From assembly GCA_035222895.1 (NCBI GenBank), contig JAVYIG010002725.1, positions 167,041-231,040 of the forward strand: a DNA stretch of 64,000 nt, written 5' to 3'. The stretch is from Strongylocentrotus droebachiensis. Lineage: Eukaryota > Echinodermata > Echinoidea > Camarodonta > Strongylocentrotidae. Position 1 is the stretch's first letter. Each line of letters starts with the position of its first letter. Below the pieces are notes generated by a model that worked only from the letters and a program-made list of their open reading frames with translations, was not told where the DNA came from and did no database searches. Below are positions 1-11,367 of the stretch, piece by piece. Made by a program: the position numbers and the translations under genes.

Positions 1-560
1 AGGTACGAAAAGTGCCTCTTTTCACTTTTGGTAAGTGCCCCCTTCACCTCTCATAATTGTCCTATTTGAATCTGAGAGGAACGTGACTCTTTTGCTTTGA
101 AAAGTGCCCCTTTTCCTTTGTAAGAAGTGCCCTTTCCCTTTTCAATAACTACCCCAATTTTAACTCGGATAAGCGCATCTTATATTTTCATAAGTGCCCC
201 TTCTCTGGTAAATGACCCTTTTCAGGTACGAGAAGTTACTCCTTTTCACTTAAGATAAGTGTCCCCTTCACCTCCGATAAATGCCCCTTTTCATATTTGG
301 TCATTGCCTCCTTTCAGATGCGATAATTGCCTCTTTTCACCTCTGATTATTTCCCTTTTAGCAACAATAATATCTTATAAATGTCCCTATCAAAATCTGA
401 TGGAGGCCCCTTTTACGTCGACAAATGCCCATTTCCTATTCTCATGACTGACTTTTTTTATCCCTGGTGAATGCCTCTGTTTGAGGATATAAGATGTGCC
501 CCTTTTTAACCTCTGATAATTACTCTTTGTACTTTGGCACATATGCTCCTTTCATCATTA
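1..560. repeat. degenerate pyrimidine-rich minisatellite
   Basis: Imperfect units of about 20-26 bp that resemble AAGTGCCCCTTTTCAC followed by a short TGATAATT-like or GGTAAGT-like spacer recur throughout. Examples lie near 28, 100, 196, 256, 285 and 490. A weaker continuation appears near 940-1000. The short frames it contains have no recognisable domain. The phrase AAGTGCCCCGTAAAATAC at 2470 and its inverted relative near 23920 suggest a distant link to the 15-bp minisatellite at 2 kb. Confidence 0.6.
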
Positions 561-1876
561 AACGCGCTTTAGCTAATTTCAAGCGGCTAAGAGCAATTTC
601 CCCCAAAGCTCGCTCGCTACGCTCACACGCATCTATAGATGATGTACTTATGTTACTTATCAAAGGCCTTTTTAGTCTTCCGTTATGAGAATATGCTTAT
701 AATCCCTTAAGGATTGTGTTTTTCCTCTTTATAAGATGTAATTTTTCGCACCGCAACCTCACACATCTTAAAATTTTCGCTCGCTCGCTTCACTCGCTCG
801 CAAACTATTATTTAGACAATCAAATCCAACTGCAACGCATGATACTTCAGCAGTAAAGTGAGACAAATATTGAAATCATCCCTGATAATTGTAATCACAA
901 TGTAGGGTTATATACCAATGTCTAAAAAAATGAATATGTTCGCTTTGAGATTTCCCTTTGTAAGTGACCTTTTTCCAGAAAGTGCCCTTTTTTCTTGGTG
1001 CCCCCCGCCCCCCACTTTGGAAGTCGCTCGACCGCCCCTGGCTACATCCAATCCCCCTCTACTTACTTGCTACCAGCCGATGGACTCAAGCTGGGCTGGT
1101 GAGCATAATTATGGGTTTGTTGATAACGCCATCTTCGACGGCTTGAATCAAGTATCTAGTCGCGCTTAATTCACTTCATGTATGTATCTCCTTGGTATTA
1201 TACGCAGCTGATCTGAGTCTTCGCCTTCAGGTAAGAAATTCCTCAACTGCATACTTCATTTCCAGTTTCATCCTCCCACTTTAATAACCGCTAGGACTTC
1301 TAGTAATAACGGTAAGAATATTCATTTTGTTTTAGCAGAAACGATTATTCCTGCATAATAATAATTCTGGTTCATCGGGAGATTTATATATTATTTTGTT
1401 TCGCCTACATAAACCGAGAAAACTCTAGCTTATCATCAAATATAGATATATAATCGATGCAATAATAAAAGACATCGCAAACTATGAACTCAAGGAAAGT
1501 GCCTGGTTATCGGTGATCTACCTGCACGTACCAACACGATACCTGATGCAAATGAGTTCGACTCAATGGCGACAGTATACTTCTTTTTTTTAATACCGAC
1601 TTCATTGAGTTGTTCTGAGTCTATGACAAGGAGGAACCAAGACACCAGGCCCGTAAACAAAGAGGGAAAGACGTAATTCAACTTTGTATCTTAGCATGTG
1701 ATCTAAGAATTGTCAATGGACGCAAATTGGGCGTCCGGAAAGTTCACATACTACGACTAAAACGGCAAAATACCGAGCGTATGATAGATTACGGTTTAGC
1801 TGAAAAAGAAGCTATGAAAAATATTCTTTACTTTTATGTGAAAGACCTGAATATTTTCTCAGATCATTGACCCATT
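561..1876. other. non-coding stretch, no gene recognised
   Basis: No frame here has a recognisable domain or a convincing splice structure. Two short patches (about 605-630 and 778-800) are made of CGCTCGCTCGCT-type low-complexity sequence. The longest plus-strand frame (918-1169) overlaps the degenerate pyrimidine repeat and looks like chance. Confidence 0.6.
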
Positions 1877-1877
1877 G

Positions 1878-2566
1878 CAGGGGCGCATCTAGGTTTCTGC
1901 CGGGGGGGGGGGGGGGTTACACAATGACGATGAATAGCGGTTCCATGACCCATGCTCCGCGACAATTGCTCCGCGACAGTTGCTCCACCGACAGTTGCTC
2001 CGCCGACATTTGCTCCGCCGACATTTGCTCCGCCGACAATTGCTCCGCCGACATTTGCTCCGCCGACAATTGCTCCGCCGACATTTGCTCCGCCGACATT
2101 TGCTCCGCCGACAATTGCTCCGCCGACAATTGCTCCGCAAAACGCGACTATTGCTCCGGTGACAAATGCTCCTCGAACGACAGTTGCTCCGCCGACAATT
2201 GCTCCGCCGACAATTGCTCCGCCGACATTTGCTCCGCCGACAATTGCTCCGCCGACATTTGCTCCGCCGACATTTGCTCCGCCGACAATTGCTCCGCCGA
2301 CAATTGCTCCGCAAAACGCGACTATTGCTCCGGTGACAAATGCTCCTCGAACGACAGTTGCTCCGCCGACAATTACTCCGCCGACATTTGCTCCGCCTGA
2401 AGCGACACTTGCTCCGGTGACATTTGCTCCGCCGACAATTGCTCCGCCGACATTTGCTCCTCTAAAAAAGTGCCCCGTAAAATACAAAGGCTACTACGAC
2501 AATAATTGTTGCTCCTCCCCAAAAGTACCCCGCAAAAGACAATGCTCCGCCGACAATTAAATTGCT
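1878..2566. repeat. 15-bp-unit minisatellite joined to a MITE-like end
   Basis: The block opens with CAGGGGCGCATCTAGG followed by a G run, which resembles the ends of the hAT-type MITEs elsewhere in the window. From about 1957 it becomes an array of 15-bp units (TTGCTCCGCCGACAA/ATT). A variant block, GCAAAACGCGACTATTGCTCC, starts at 2137 and again at 2311, giving a higher-order repeat of 174 bp. Because 15 is divisible by three and the unit lacks stops, several frames on both strands stay open. The apparent Thr-Ile-Ala-Pro-Pro or Gly-Gly-Ala-Asn-Val repeat proteins are therefore best read as by-products. An inverted relative lies at 23.9-24.3 kb. Confidence 0.85.
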
Positions 2567-3611
2567 CTCTGATCCAAAAGTGCGGCCTCGTGGAAGACAT
2601 GAATGCTCCTCTGGCAATTAGTGCAATAAATGCTCAGCCTTTTTTTTTGCTATTCCCCATAATGTTTGATTTAAAAAAACATTAAGTTTTAGCTCCTTAT
2701 GCAAGTTCTCCGGCGAAAGATAATTACTCCGCTCAAAATCTGTTTCATTTATTACTCATTAGCAGATCCAAAGCTCAAGGCTATATCTCTCTCTCTCTCT
2801 CTCTCATGCTCTTCCTTTTCCTTTTTACACCCTTTTCTTGTCTTCTTAGCTCTTTTCTTTCCTCTCATGCTTTTAGTCTTCTTTCATTTTCATCACTTCT
2901 TCTTTTCTTCCCCTCTCGAGTTCTATTTCTCTCGTAAAATTGTAACGTAATGTAGTACATGTAGTACATTCTTGTTTAGAATAGTATTTTCAATAATATC
3001 CAGTCCGTTTTCTATAGGTTTCTTTCCTTCAGTTAAGTGTATGTAGCTTTACTATTATATATTAGTGTGTAAAACACCGCGTCTCATTCGAGTACTTTGT
3101 TTTCACTGACTTTAAGGGACTCACGGAACCACCGGAAGAAGAGCAATTGGCTTATCGTGAAGAACTGACATCAAACTGCAACAAAATGATTTGTATAAAT
3201 GGGAATAAGCAGAAAGGCTACCATCTAATTTTCCCGTCTGAAAGGGTTCTCTTCTTTACGTATAAGTGCCCTTCAAAGCTTATTTTGATCCCTCCCCTGT
3301 TGCTTTCTAGAACTTCCACGATGACCTTATACATTGTATCAGGGGCATCGCTAGACCTTTTCAGTGGGGTAGGGGGGGGGGTGGTGTAGAGGCCAACGAT
3401 TACCGACAAAACTAGCCACCAATTACCGACAAAATTAAGTGTCTCAATATCTACAAATAACCCTATAAACCCGGGGCCGAAGGCTAAATTGTTTTTCCTA
3501 TGGACTATCTATAGTACTTGCGTATGCGCAAATGATCAATTTCCTCGACGACATAAATATACAAATTATTTTGTCAACTTAGTCAACATCATAGCTATAT
3601 ATTTTAATGCA
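2567..3611. other. low-complexity and unassigned sequence
   Basis: 2785-2930 is pyrimidine-rich and includes a (CT)n run. Near 3340 a CAGGGGCATCGCTAGACC motif followed by a G run looks like another MITE terminus, but I could not find its partner end. No gene was recognised. Confidence 0.5.
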
Positions 3612-3885
3612 GGCGCGGAGCTAGGATCTTATTTTAGGGAGGGGCGGTAGTGAGCAAGCGAAGCGCGCTCTTTAGGGGGTGTCGGTGTTAGGCCTCCCGC
3701 GCGAAGCGCGGAAGCTTAGACGTTTCCCTAAATTATTAGGAAAAGAAGACGATTTGTTGTACCGTTCTCGACTCCTCTAAATGAAGTTTTCCCCTCCCGC
3801 GCGAAGCGCGGGAATTTTGGCGTTTCATCAAAATATAGAGAAAGGAAGACGATTCGTCGTATCGTTGTTGACTCTTAATCCTTGT
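3612..3885. repeat. MITE-like end and tandem hairpin duplication
   Basis: CAGGCGCGGAGCTAGG at 3612 resembles a MITE terminus. Two copies of the hairpin CCCGCGCGAAGCGCGG (3696 and 3796) sit 100 bp apart. Each is followed by a related segment that contains GAAGACGATT and a CGTATCGTT- or GTACCGTT-like stretch. This reads as a tandem duplication of about 100 bp inside a non-autonomous element with an unidentified right end. Confidence 0.55.
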
Positions 3886-4242
3886 TTGAATTTAGTTTCC
3901 CTGAAAATGTTAAATCTCTGATTTCTTTAGCTGATATTAAAGGAAAGTGAAACTTCGAGAAAATACAAGTATTGTAGTTGTAGTCACTCTCGAAGTCGTC
4001 ACAGTGGATACAAAGTCACAGTTCGTAGGGGGAAAAAAAATTGTCGGTCGACCGACAATATACATCTCACCGACCTCAAACTTCTGCATTGATATAGTAC
4101 ACGAGGATCGAGCAAAAATACCGACACAGCTGACCCGACACAGCAACATATTTACCCGTGTCTTTTTTGCTTCCTTGACGAGACGACTCCACCCAACGGC
4201 CCCCCTTTCTTTTACCCCCACTCCTGCTTTCTCAGGCTCTTA

Positions 4243-4495
4243 CCCCCCCCCCCCCCGTTTCTTTTGTTTCCCTTTTCTCTTTTTTCCTTTTTTTTTTCCT
4301 TTTCTTTCTTTTCTTTCTTTTCCTCTCTTTCCTCTCCTCCCTCTTTTTTTTCTTCTCTTTCTTTCTTCTCTTTTCTTTCCTTTCTTTTCCTTTCTTTCCT
4401 TTCTTTTCCTTACTTTCTTTTCTTTTTCTTTTCTTTTTTCTTTTCTTTCCCTTGCCCTCTCTTTTTTTCCCTCCCACTTTTCTCTTTTTTCCCGA
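4243..4495. repeat. near-pure polypyrimidine tract
   Basis: About 250 bp on the plus strand are almost entirely C and T. They begin with a C run and continue as TTTCCTTTT/TTTCTTTCC variants. The long basic frames on the minus strand (Lys/Arg/Glu) and Phe/Ser/Leu frames on the plus strand are by-products. Tracts of this kind can adopt triplex DNA and stall polymerases; that is general knowledge and is not shown here. Confidence 0.9.
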
Positions 4496-4611
4496 CGGCA
4501 GCGCAATTTTACCGATAATATCCTGAGAGGTGGGAGGGGGGGTGTCGCACCCCCACACCTCCCCCCCCCCTTTGGCGACGCAGATGCAGATGGTATACCT
4601 AGTAAAGCCCC

Positions 4612-6396
4612 TTTCACACCGGATCTGCGTAGAGTTGCGTAGTGTTGCGTACCGACTACGCCGAAGTTAAGCTGCGTACTCATGAATAAATTGATGCTTC
4701 GGCGTAGTCCCTGCGTAGGCTTGCGTACGATCGGCGTATAGTTACGTACCCTGTGCGTAGGCAATTGGCGTAGGGTTACGTACGCTTGCGTAGGCCTGGC
4801 GTAGGGTTACGTACGCTTGCGTAGGCCTGGCGTAGGGTTGCTTACGGTTGCGTACGGTTGTTTACTGTGTGCGAAAATGCCATGTAAAAATGCAATAGAC
4901 GCTTTGTAGGAGCCGCGAGTATAGCCATTGGCGCTTTATAAGCATATATAATAACAAAATATGTTAAAAAGACAGTTCAATTTATTGTATAAATGAACTG
5001 TGCAGTGTACAAAGAATTGTACATGTTATTACATGTGAACATAACTTGATCTTAGTATAATAATAACAATCTGACAAACTGTGACATCCAAGGGGCAGTG
5101 GGTCTCTTTTGCATGCGTGAAATAGGGCTGAAACGCCAATTTGCGTAAAATAGTGAGTGTAGAAAATAACATTTATAAACCTGCCATAAGTTTTAATATT
5201 AAAAAGGGGCATTTGGTACACGTTTTTGACCGTTAAATTTTCAGTTTTTTTAGTAGGTATTAGCAACTGCTGAGGTTATTTTGCAGTAATGTTAATTTGT
5301 TCAATATTTTATTTTCCAAAAAATGCAGACATTTTTGTTAATGTACTACATTATTGTACTATGTATCATTCAAAAGGGTAATACATGATTTTTCTTTTGA
5401 TGAACATTGCAAGGTCACGTGATGTGATTTGAACGCCAACAAAAGAGAGCGCTTATTTTGATTTGTGAATAAATGTGGACAGAAGTCTGATATTTGTTGA
5501 CCATATCCCTTTTTATCACTCATTTGTAAAATATCATTCCATAACGGTTTCCTGAAAGTTTGAAGACGATATCTGTTGTCCTTGGTCCGTAGCGTATTTG
5601 TGTGTGACAATGTAATGATATCAAATGTTAGTCATTTATTAGATTTAAAGAAATACTTCTGACATACACCATGGAGTTACTAATCTACACTCACTCAGTC
5701 TCACTAACAGAGTGAGACAAAATTATTTCTTTGCTCATTTCAATTAAACAAAATCATATTACAAACATACAAACAGGACCACAAACGTACACACAAGCAA
5801 ACAAACCGACACAAATACATACAGATTTCCGCAAAACATAATAACATTTCGCATGAGGCATCAGTTTATGAATCTTATCTCTGTTTATTATATCAACAGC
5901 CTGAGATGTCAATTATCACAAATTGAATAAACCATAACAAAACAAAACATGTCAGTCTGAAATACCTTGTAGTAGTACAAACAGAATTACAAGCAAGAAT
6001 GATCAATGATCAATACCTGCCAAGTTTACATCCAGGTATATACCCCCAAAAATCTTTATACCATACGTTTTTAATGCTTCGTCGGACTGGCGTAGGGTAG
6101 CGTATTGTTGCGTAGGCTTGGCGTACATTTGCGTAGGCTTGGCGTACAGTTGCGTAGGCTTGGCGTACAGTTGCGTAGGCTTGGCGTACAGTTGCGTAGT
6201 AAAGCCTACGCCGAAGGTACGCGAAAAAAATTAAACATGTTTAATTTTTTGCGTTCATCTCGCGTACCCATTCGCGTCCCTCCGCGTACAGTTGCGTAGG
6301 GTTGCGTACGATCGGCGTACGGTTGCGTACGATCGGCGTAGTCGCTACGCAACTCTACGCAACTCTACGCAACTCTACGCAAGGCCCGGTGTGAAA
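4612..6396. mobile_element. fold-back DNA element with tandem-repeat TIRs
   Basis: The left end TTTCACACCGG is matched by the right end CCGGTGTGAAA. Both are flanked by GCCCC (4607-4611 and 6397-6401), a plausible 5-bp target duplication. Each end continues into arrays of TTGCGTA-type words: GCGTAGGGTTACGTACGCTT repeats at about 4768-4850 on the left, and about 20-bp GGCTTGGCGTACAGTTGCGTA repeats at 6110-6200 on the right. The 1.2-kb centre (about 4870-6070) is AT-rich and has no recognisable transposase, so the element is non-autonomous. The superfamily is not identified. Confidence 0.75.
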
Positions 6397-6715
6397 GCCC
6401 CTTAAGATACATGTGCTTGCTTGCATTGAGGTCATTTCAGGTCTTACATATTGATGAGCTGTTTGAAAATAACTAGAAGGTACGCGCGTATTGGGGAATG
6501 TGGCTTGCTGCTCTACTTTTTTTTTTTAATTTCCACGACATGGAATGAGTGTTCAGTGTACATCATATGGGACGTACAGTGATAGATGGAAAGTTATTTC
6601 AGTATATTCGAAATGGATTCTAGGTAACTCCTTTTTCCTCCCACATCCTTATCGTTTCTTCTATCTCTTGCGTTTAGAAACTTTGTATGAAGCGCATTAT
6701 AAATGTAATGTATTA

Positions 6716-6770
6716 TCAGGTGTGCTGTTTATAATACAGATCACCTTATGTTTTCGTTAGAATATTTTTC
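6716..6770. repeat. single diverged copy of the GGTGGGCTGTA hairpin repeat
   Basis: TATCAGGTGTGCTGT, then ATACAGATCACCTTATG and TTCGTTAGAAT follow the same order as the units tandemly repeated at 23.06-23.52 kb. This copy is isolated and sits at the left edge of a repeat block. Confidence 0.6.
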
Positions 6771-6789
6771 TTATTTCTAACCATTTTTT

Positions 6790-7640
6790 TGTTAGCACGA
6801 TAACTTGAAAATGGCTCAATCAAATGCCTTGAAATTTGACACACATATGTATAGGCATGAGGAAAGAGCACAATAAGGTTTTCAACCTTGACCTTGATTG
6901 ATAACGTCATCCAGGCGCAATTTTGTGAAAATCAAAGTATGATCATATCTTCATAACGAAAAGACATTTCTCATTCATATTTACCAGGATCAAGGTCAAT
7001 ATCAGTCCGGTCAATTTCACGTCAAAAAACGCGAGCGTACGCCATTATTAGCAAAAGCATTTCACAAAGAATCGCGGGCACGCGCATGCGCGCGCGTTTT
7101 CGTTTGTCACGGCCGAACGCTAAATAATTCATCCTGGATTTTTTTTTTGACACAGTATTCCTCATGTCTTCCCGAACAATTTGATACCATGTTTATCTCT
7201 TTATGACCATAAATAAGGGAATGAGCGTCCGTTTAAGATAAACGTCCGTGCGCGCGTGCTCATGTAATACATAGCATATATGGGCACAACATGCCTACAC
7301 AAAACCCTTATGACTCTTTGGGATGGACGGGAACCCTCAATTTTTTTTCATATTCGAATAGAGTATGAGTCGGAGATGTGATTCCATGTCTCATTTGGCC
7401 ATTAAGTATATCGTGTCATCATCATATTGACCTTCGAACTCAAAATACGAATTTGCATATTATGACGTCAGCATATTTATGGAAAATTGATTTTATCTCT
7501 GTAAATATTGATTGATTCTCTTCTTAATGTTGATATCTTGTAGTTGAGGCAATTGTCTACAAGTTAACTGCATATTATTTTTCATTTTGATGACATCATC
7601 ATAGCGAAAATTGCGATTAAAGGTAACTTGACAGATTTTC
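6790..7640. repeat. direct-repeat copy 1 (partner 8865-9710)
   Basis: Shared landmarks lie about 2070 bp apart in the same order. These are GACGTCATCCAGGCGC-like sequence (6905 and 8975), CATATCTTCATAACGA, GCGTCCGTTTAAGATA (7223 and 9293), GTAATACAT.GCATATAT, and GACGTCA.CATATTTA. Copies are clearly diverged, so the duplication or the repeat family is old. No coding potential was recognised. Confidence 0.7.
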
Positions 7641-7859
7641 TTAATTTGCGTGTTAAGCCTGTGGAAGGTGCCAATTTAGTTCAAATCATGGATTTACATG
7701 ACATTAATCTTTGAGCACTATCTAGCTTATTTGTTTATTAATTTTGGTATGTTATAGCTGAGACTATGGGCTATAAAAGTTGTGTCTTTTGTTTTTTGAT
7801 CAGATGGTGGGATCATGTCGAAATTTTCAATTGAAAGTTAAATTCGCAAATTTTGTAGA

Positions 7860-8060
7860 TAGGAATTATGCATATGTCACGTTTGTCCTATTTGTGAAAT
7901 ATAAACGTTAGCAGTTTTCTAGTATTCAAATTAAACAAGGAAACCCCTTTACTTCCTATACTTTACTGTCAGACACTATTGAGTGACTGACCAATTTTTT
8001 TCCTCTGGTAATAAAATACATTATATGAGCTTAAAGGGTACATGAGCATTTTTCCACATC
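7860..8060. repeat. partial relative of the TTAA MITE at 35.7 kb
   Basis: ATGCATATGTCACGTTTGTCC, AAACGTTAGCAGT and GACACTATTGAGTGACTGAC are shared in order with 35.70-35.85 kb, as is AAAGGGTACATGAGCATTT. The terminal AGGTACTATGTCCC is not present, so this is a fragment. Confidence 0.65.
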
Positions 8061-8317
8061 AATAACCCACTTCTTGTAATGGCCCAAAATAATCCGATTG
8101 AATCTATGCGCAGCACAATCTAGGTAAACATGACGGGGAGAGCATTTCATGGAAGAAGATGAAATTGTGAAAATGCATTCTTCGTTATGTCAATTAGGGT
8201 CAAAGGTGTAACTGGTTATTGTATGGGGTTAATTGTCATATATCGTCCCAATCTATCTTCCATAGATCCATAATGGTCAATATACTACACAGTTGAAACT
8301 TTTCATATGGACCTTAA

Positions 8318-8720
8318 AGGTAAAGACCAGTTATGGTACGTCATGCGATTGCATTGTGAAAGAAACGTTGTGGAATCGATCAGAAAAAGTTGATCATCTA
8401 GCATATAAGTATTTGTGTGTACTGCAAGGTTTTGGAATCATCAAAATGATAAGAAATTTGGCCCAGTCTTCGTAAAGTTACAAGCACTGTACACAGAAAG
8501 ATGTATATGGGACTATACGCACACGTGCGTGACACGTGCGTTTATCTCTCACAGATCATGTAGATAAACTAATTTACCAAACATATCAATTAGTAGGCGG
8601 TTTCCCGGCAAAATTGTTATCATCATGTATTAGTAAAAACATATTCTTTCACATGATTGGTAATAAGAGCTTCCATTTCATTTTTTGAAATTGGGGCGTT
8701 TCCAATACTGGTTTTTACCT
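8318..8720. mobile_element. MITE with TTAA target duplication
   Basis: The left terminus AGGTAAAGACCAGTTATGG is mirrored by the right terminus CCAATACTGGTTTTTACCT, with a few mismatches. Both ends abut TTAA (8314-8317 and 8721-8724). The 403-bp length, lack of a domain, and TTAA flanks fit a non-autonomous element of a TTAA-targeting superfamily (piggyBac or Kolobok type). Which one cannot be decided from the ends alone. Confidence 0.75.
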
Positions 8721-8864
8721 TTAATAGGAAGAGCATTTTAGAAGATAATATAAAATCGTGAAAATACATTCTTCATTATTTAAAACATTAGCATACGTAT
8801 AACCTAAATTGTCAAAGTGACAAATTCAAGGTATTATTATTCCCATTCATTATTCTGCCATTAA

Positions 8865-9710
8865 TTTGTTCGTAGGATATCTCATGAATGAATAAAGCCA
8901 TTATCATGAAACTTGCCATGATGATTAATATTAGCATAACTTAGAATTGTGACACTTTTAAGTAACTCAAAATCATCGTGACGTCATCCAGGCGCTATTT
9001 TGTTGAAATCAACTTTTAATCATATCTTCATAACGAGTCATCAAAACTGAACCATATTTAAAACACATGAACTTCAGGTCAAGGTTCGACACAAGGTTCG
9101 ACATAACATCTCATTAAAATCCGCGCGCGTCTGAATTTTAAAATGCTCAAATTCACTTTTTAATCAAAACAGAGTATGTTCTAGGCCATTTAAAGAATTT
9201 CGAAAATTATGCACGCGCGTTTTTTCGTGTAACGCCATTACACAACAAAGAAACGCAATTTTTTGTTCTTTCATGATATTTCATAACGGAATGCGCGTCC
9301 GTTTAAGATAAATTGCCGTGCGCACGAGCACATGTAATACATTGCATATATAGGCAAAAACATGATTACACAAAATCAATCACAGCTCTTTGGGGTGCAC
9401 CTAGACCCCCGATTTTTCTTTTATTTTGATTATATGAGTCGGAGATATGATTTCATTTCTCATTTGGCCATTAAGTACATTTTAACGTCATCATAATGGC
9501 TTTGGAAGTCAAAATACGAATTTGCATATTATGACGTCAACATATTTACAGAAAATAATTGTATCTCTGCAAATATTGATCAATTTTCTTCTAAATTTTG
9601 ATACGTTGTAGCTGAGACAATTCTTCACAAGATTATTACCAATATTTATTCATTTTGATGATGTCATTAGATTGTTTGCTTAATATGCGTATTATGCCTA
9701 TGGGAGGTGA
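8865..9710. repeat. direct-repeat copy 2 (partner 6790-7640)
   Basis: Diverged second copy, offset about 2070 bp from the first and in the same orientation. The 8318-8720 MITE lies between the copies. Confidence 0.7.
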
Positions 9711-11367
9711 ATGATACTACATTCCAGTCTAGTCTTGTTCATTATGTTGCGTATGTAGTGCGTCGAAATATCAGTTCAATGATTGGTAGGCTCTGCAATC
9801 AGGCGAAAATTTGAGCTTGTTTAGTAAAGTAATCATATAACAATTGTCTATCGAATACCTGAAGGGGGTGCTATACCACTTTTAATCATTGTCATTGTCA
9901 TTTAAAACAAATAAATCATCATCATCAATATCTTTATTATCGTATTTATGAATATTATCATTTGATCATCATCGGCACACTTTCATGATACAAAAATAGC
10001 ATACGTATCACCTAATTCGTCAAAGTGTCGAATTAGAGTCTAGTTATAATTGTTAATCATATCATTATTATCATCTGTATTATTAGCATATTCTACAATG
10101 GCAGTAGTATAGTATAGTCATGTAGAAGTAGGCCTAGTAGTAGAGGTATCATTCTGATCATTATTATCTTTTGCAATACGTCTACATAGACGATAAACTC
10201 ACGACAATTTACAATTGTCATGAATCATTGTCTTTAAGCTTACCATTAAATGTATCTGGTTCGTATTTTGCTTAGGTATTTGGTACGTGATGATTTAAAT
10301 GGTAGAAATGAACTTGTGTCCTATTCATTCTAGTCTTATTCATTTGCATTATGTTTTATTCATTCAAGTTCTAATGTTTCTGACTGTTTTCAAGACAATA
10401 TCTTTTTTGTTGATCATAGTTCTATGTAGCTTGATATTTCACGGTAATTTTGAGAGAAAAGCAATGCAAGCAATCATTTCTGCATTGTAGCGACAATCGC
10501 GTTCTCCTTTGCTGTTCTTCAATTATATTTGACAAGCAGTATTAATTAATTTTTCAAGGGCTCATGATAAATTCGTTTAACTGTTGATTATCCTCGGTTG
10601 ATTCTTTTGTTCGGATTATTTGGTGGGGAAAATAGAAGTGAATGTATTATTATTCTTATTTGTTCATCGTCTCTACGATGCTCTTTGAATCAACAACAGC
10701 TTTTAGTATTAGGCTTCCTGAAAGAAATTTCAATTGTTGTTTAGAAATTTTTGGTTGCACTCTGTAGATTATGATGATGTGTGTTTTTTTTTTTAATACA
10801 AGATCAAACACATGATGACAATCTACTGGCTGCATGCCAATAAGTTCTTGACAGCAATAACAAAATGTGAGCTAGTGCTATTCGGTGTGGCGTACACATG
10901 GCAATCACATGGTAGATAAAATTATGATCATCAGTACTGGGTCAAATAAATTAAAGAGAACTGAATTTGAACCCGGGCCATAGGCTACCCCCTCTCGTTC
11001 TCTCACCCTCTCTCTCCCTCTTCGTTGCCTTACTTTTCCCTCTCTTACCTCCCTGTGCATTTGTATGCCTCGATAATACAAAAAATAAACAATAAGATTC
11101 TTCCTCTTCCCCTCCTTCTTCCTAGTACATGTAGAAGGAGTAGTACTAGAAGCAGTATCACAATAATAATGACAACAATTATTATTATGGTTGGTGGTGT
11201 TACTAATGTTATTTGTGTAATTTTTATGTTTGTTATTGTGATTATTATCCTTATCATGATTATCATCGTTAATATAAATTATTATTGTAATTATTTTAAT
11301 CATAATTATTGTTATCATTATGATGAATATGAACATGATGATTTTGATGACGATTAGTATAAGTATA

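Noticed and set aside
1864-2560. Long repeat-protein frames (Thr-Ile-Ala-Pro-Pro and Gly-Gly-Ala-Asn-Val types) on both strands
   Set aside because: A stop-free 15-bp unit keeps several frames open at once. No start context, splice sites or signal peptide favours one of them.
1957-2560. CRISPR-like regular array
   Set aside because: Units are directly abutting 15-mers without unique spacers, in a eukaryotic context and without cas genes.
4232-4764. Lys/Arg/Glu-rich and Phe/Leu/Ser-rich frames over the pyrimidine tract
   Set aside because: Composition is forced by the C/T tract; no domain.
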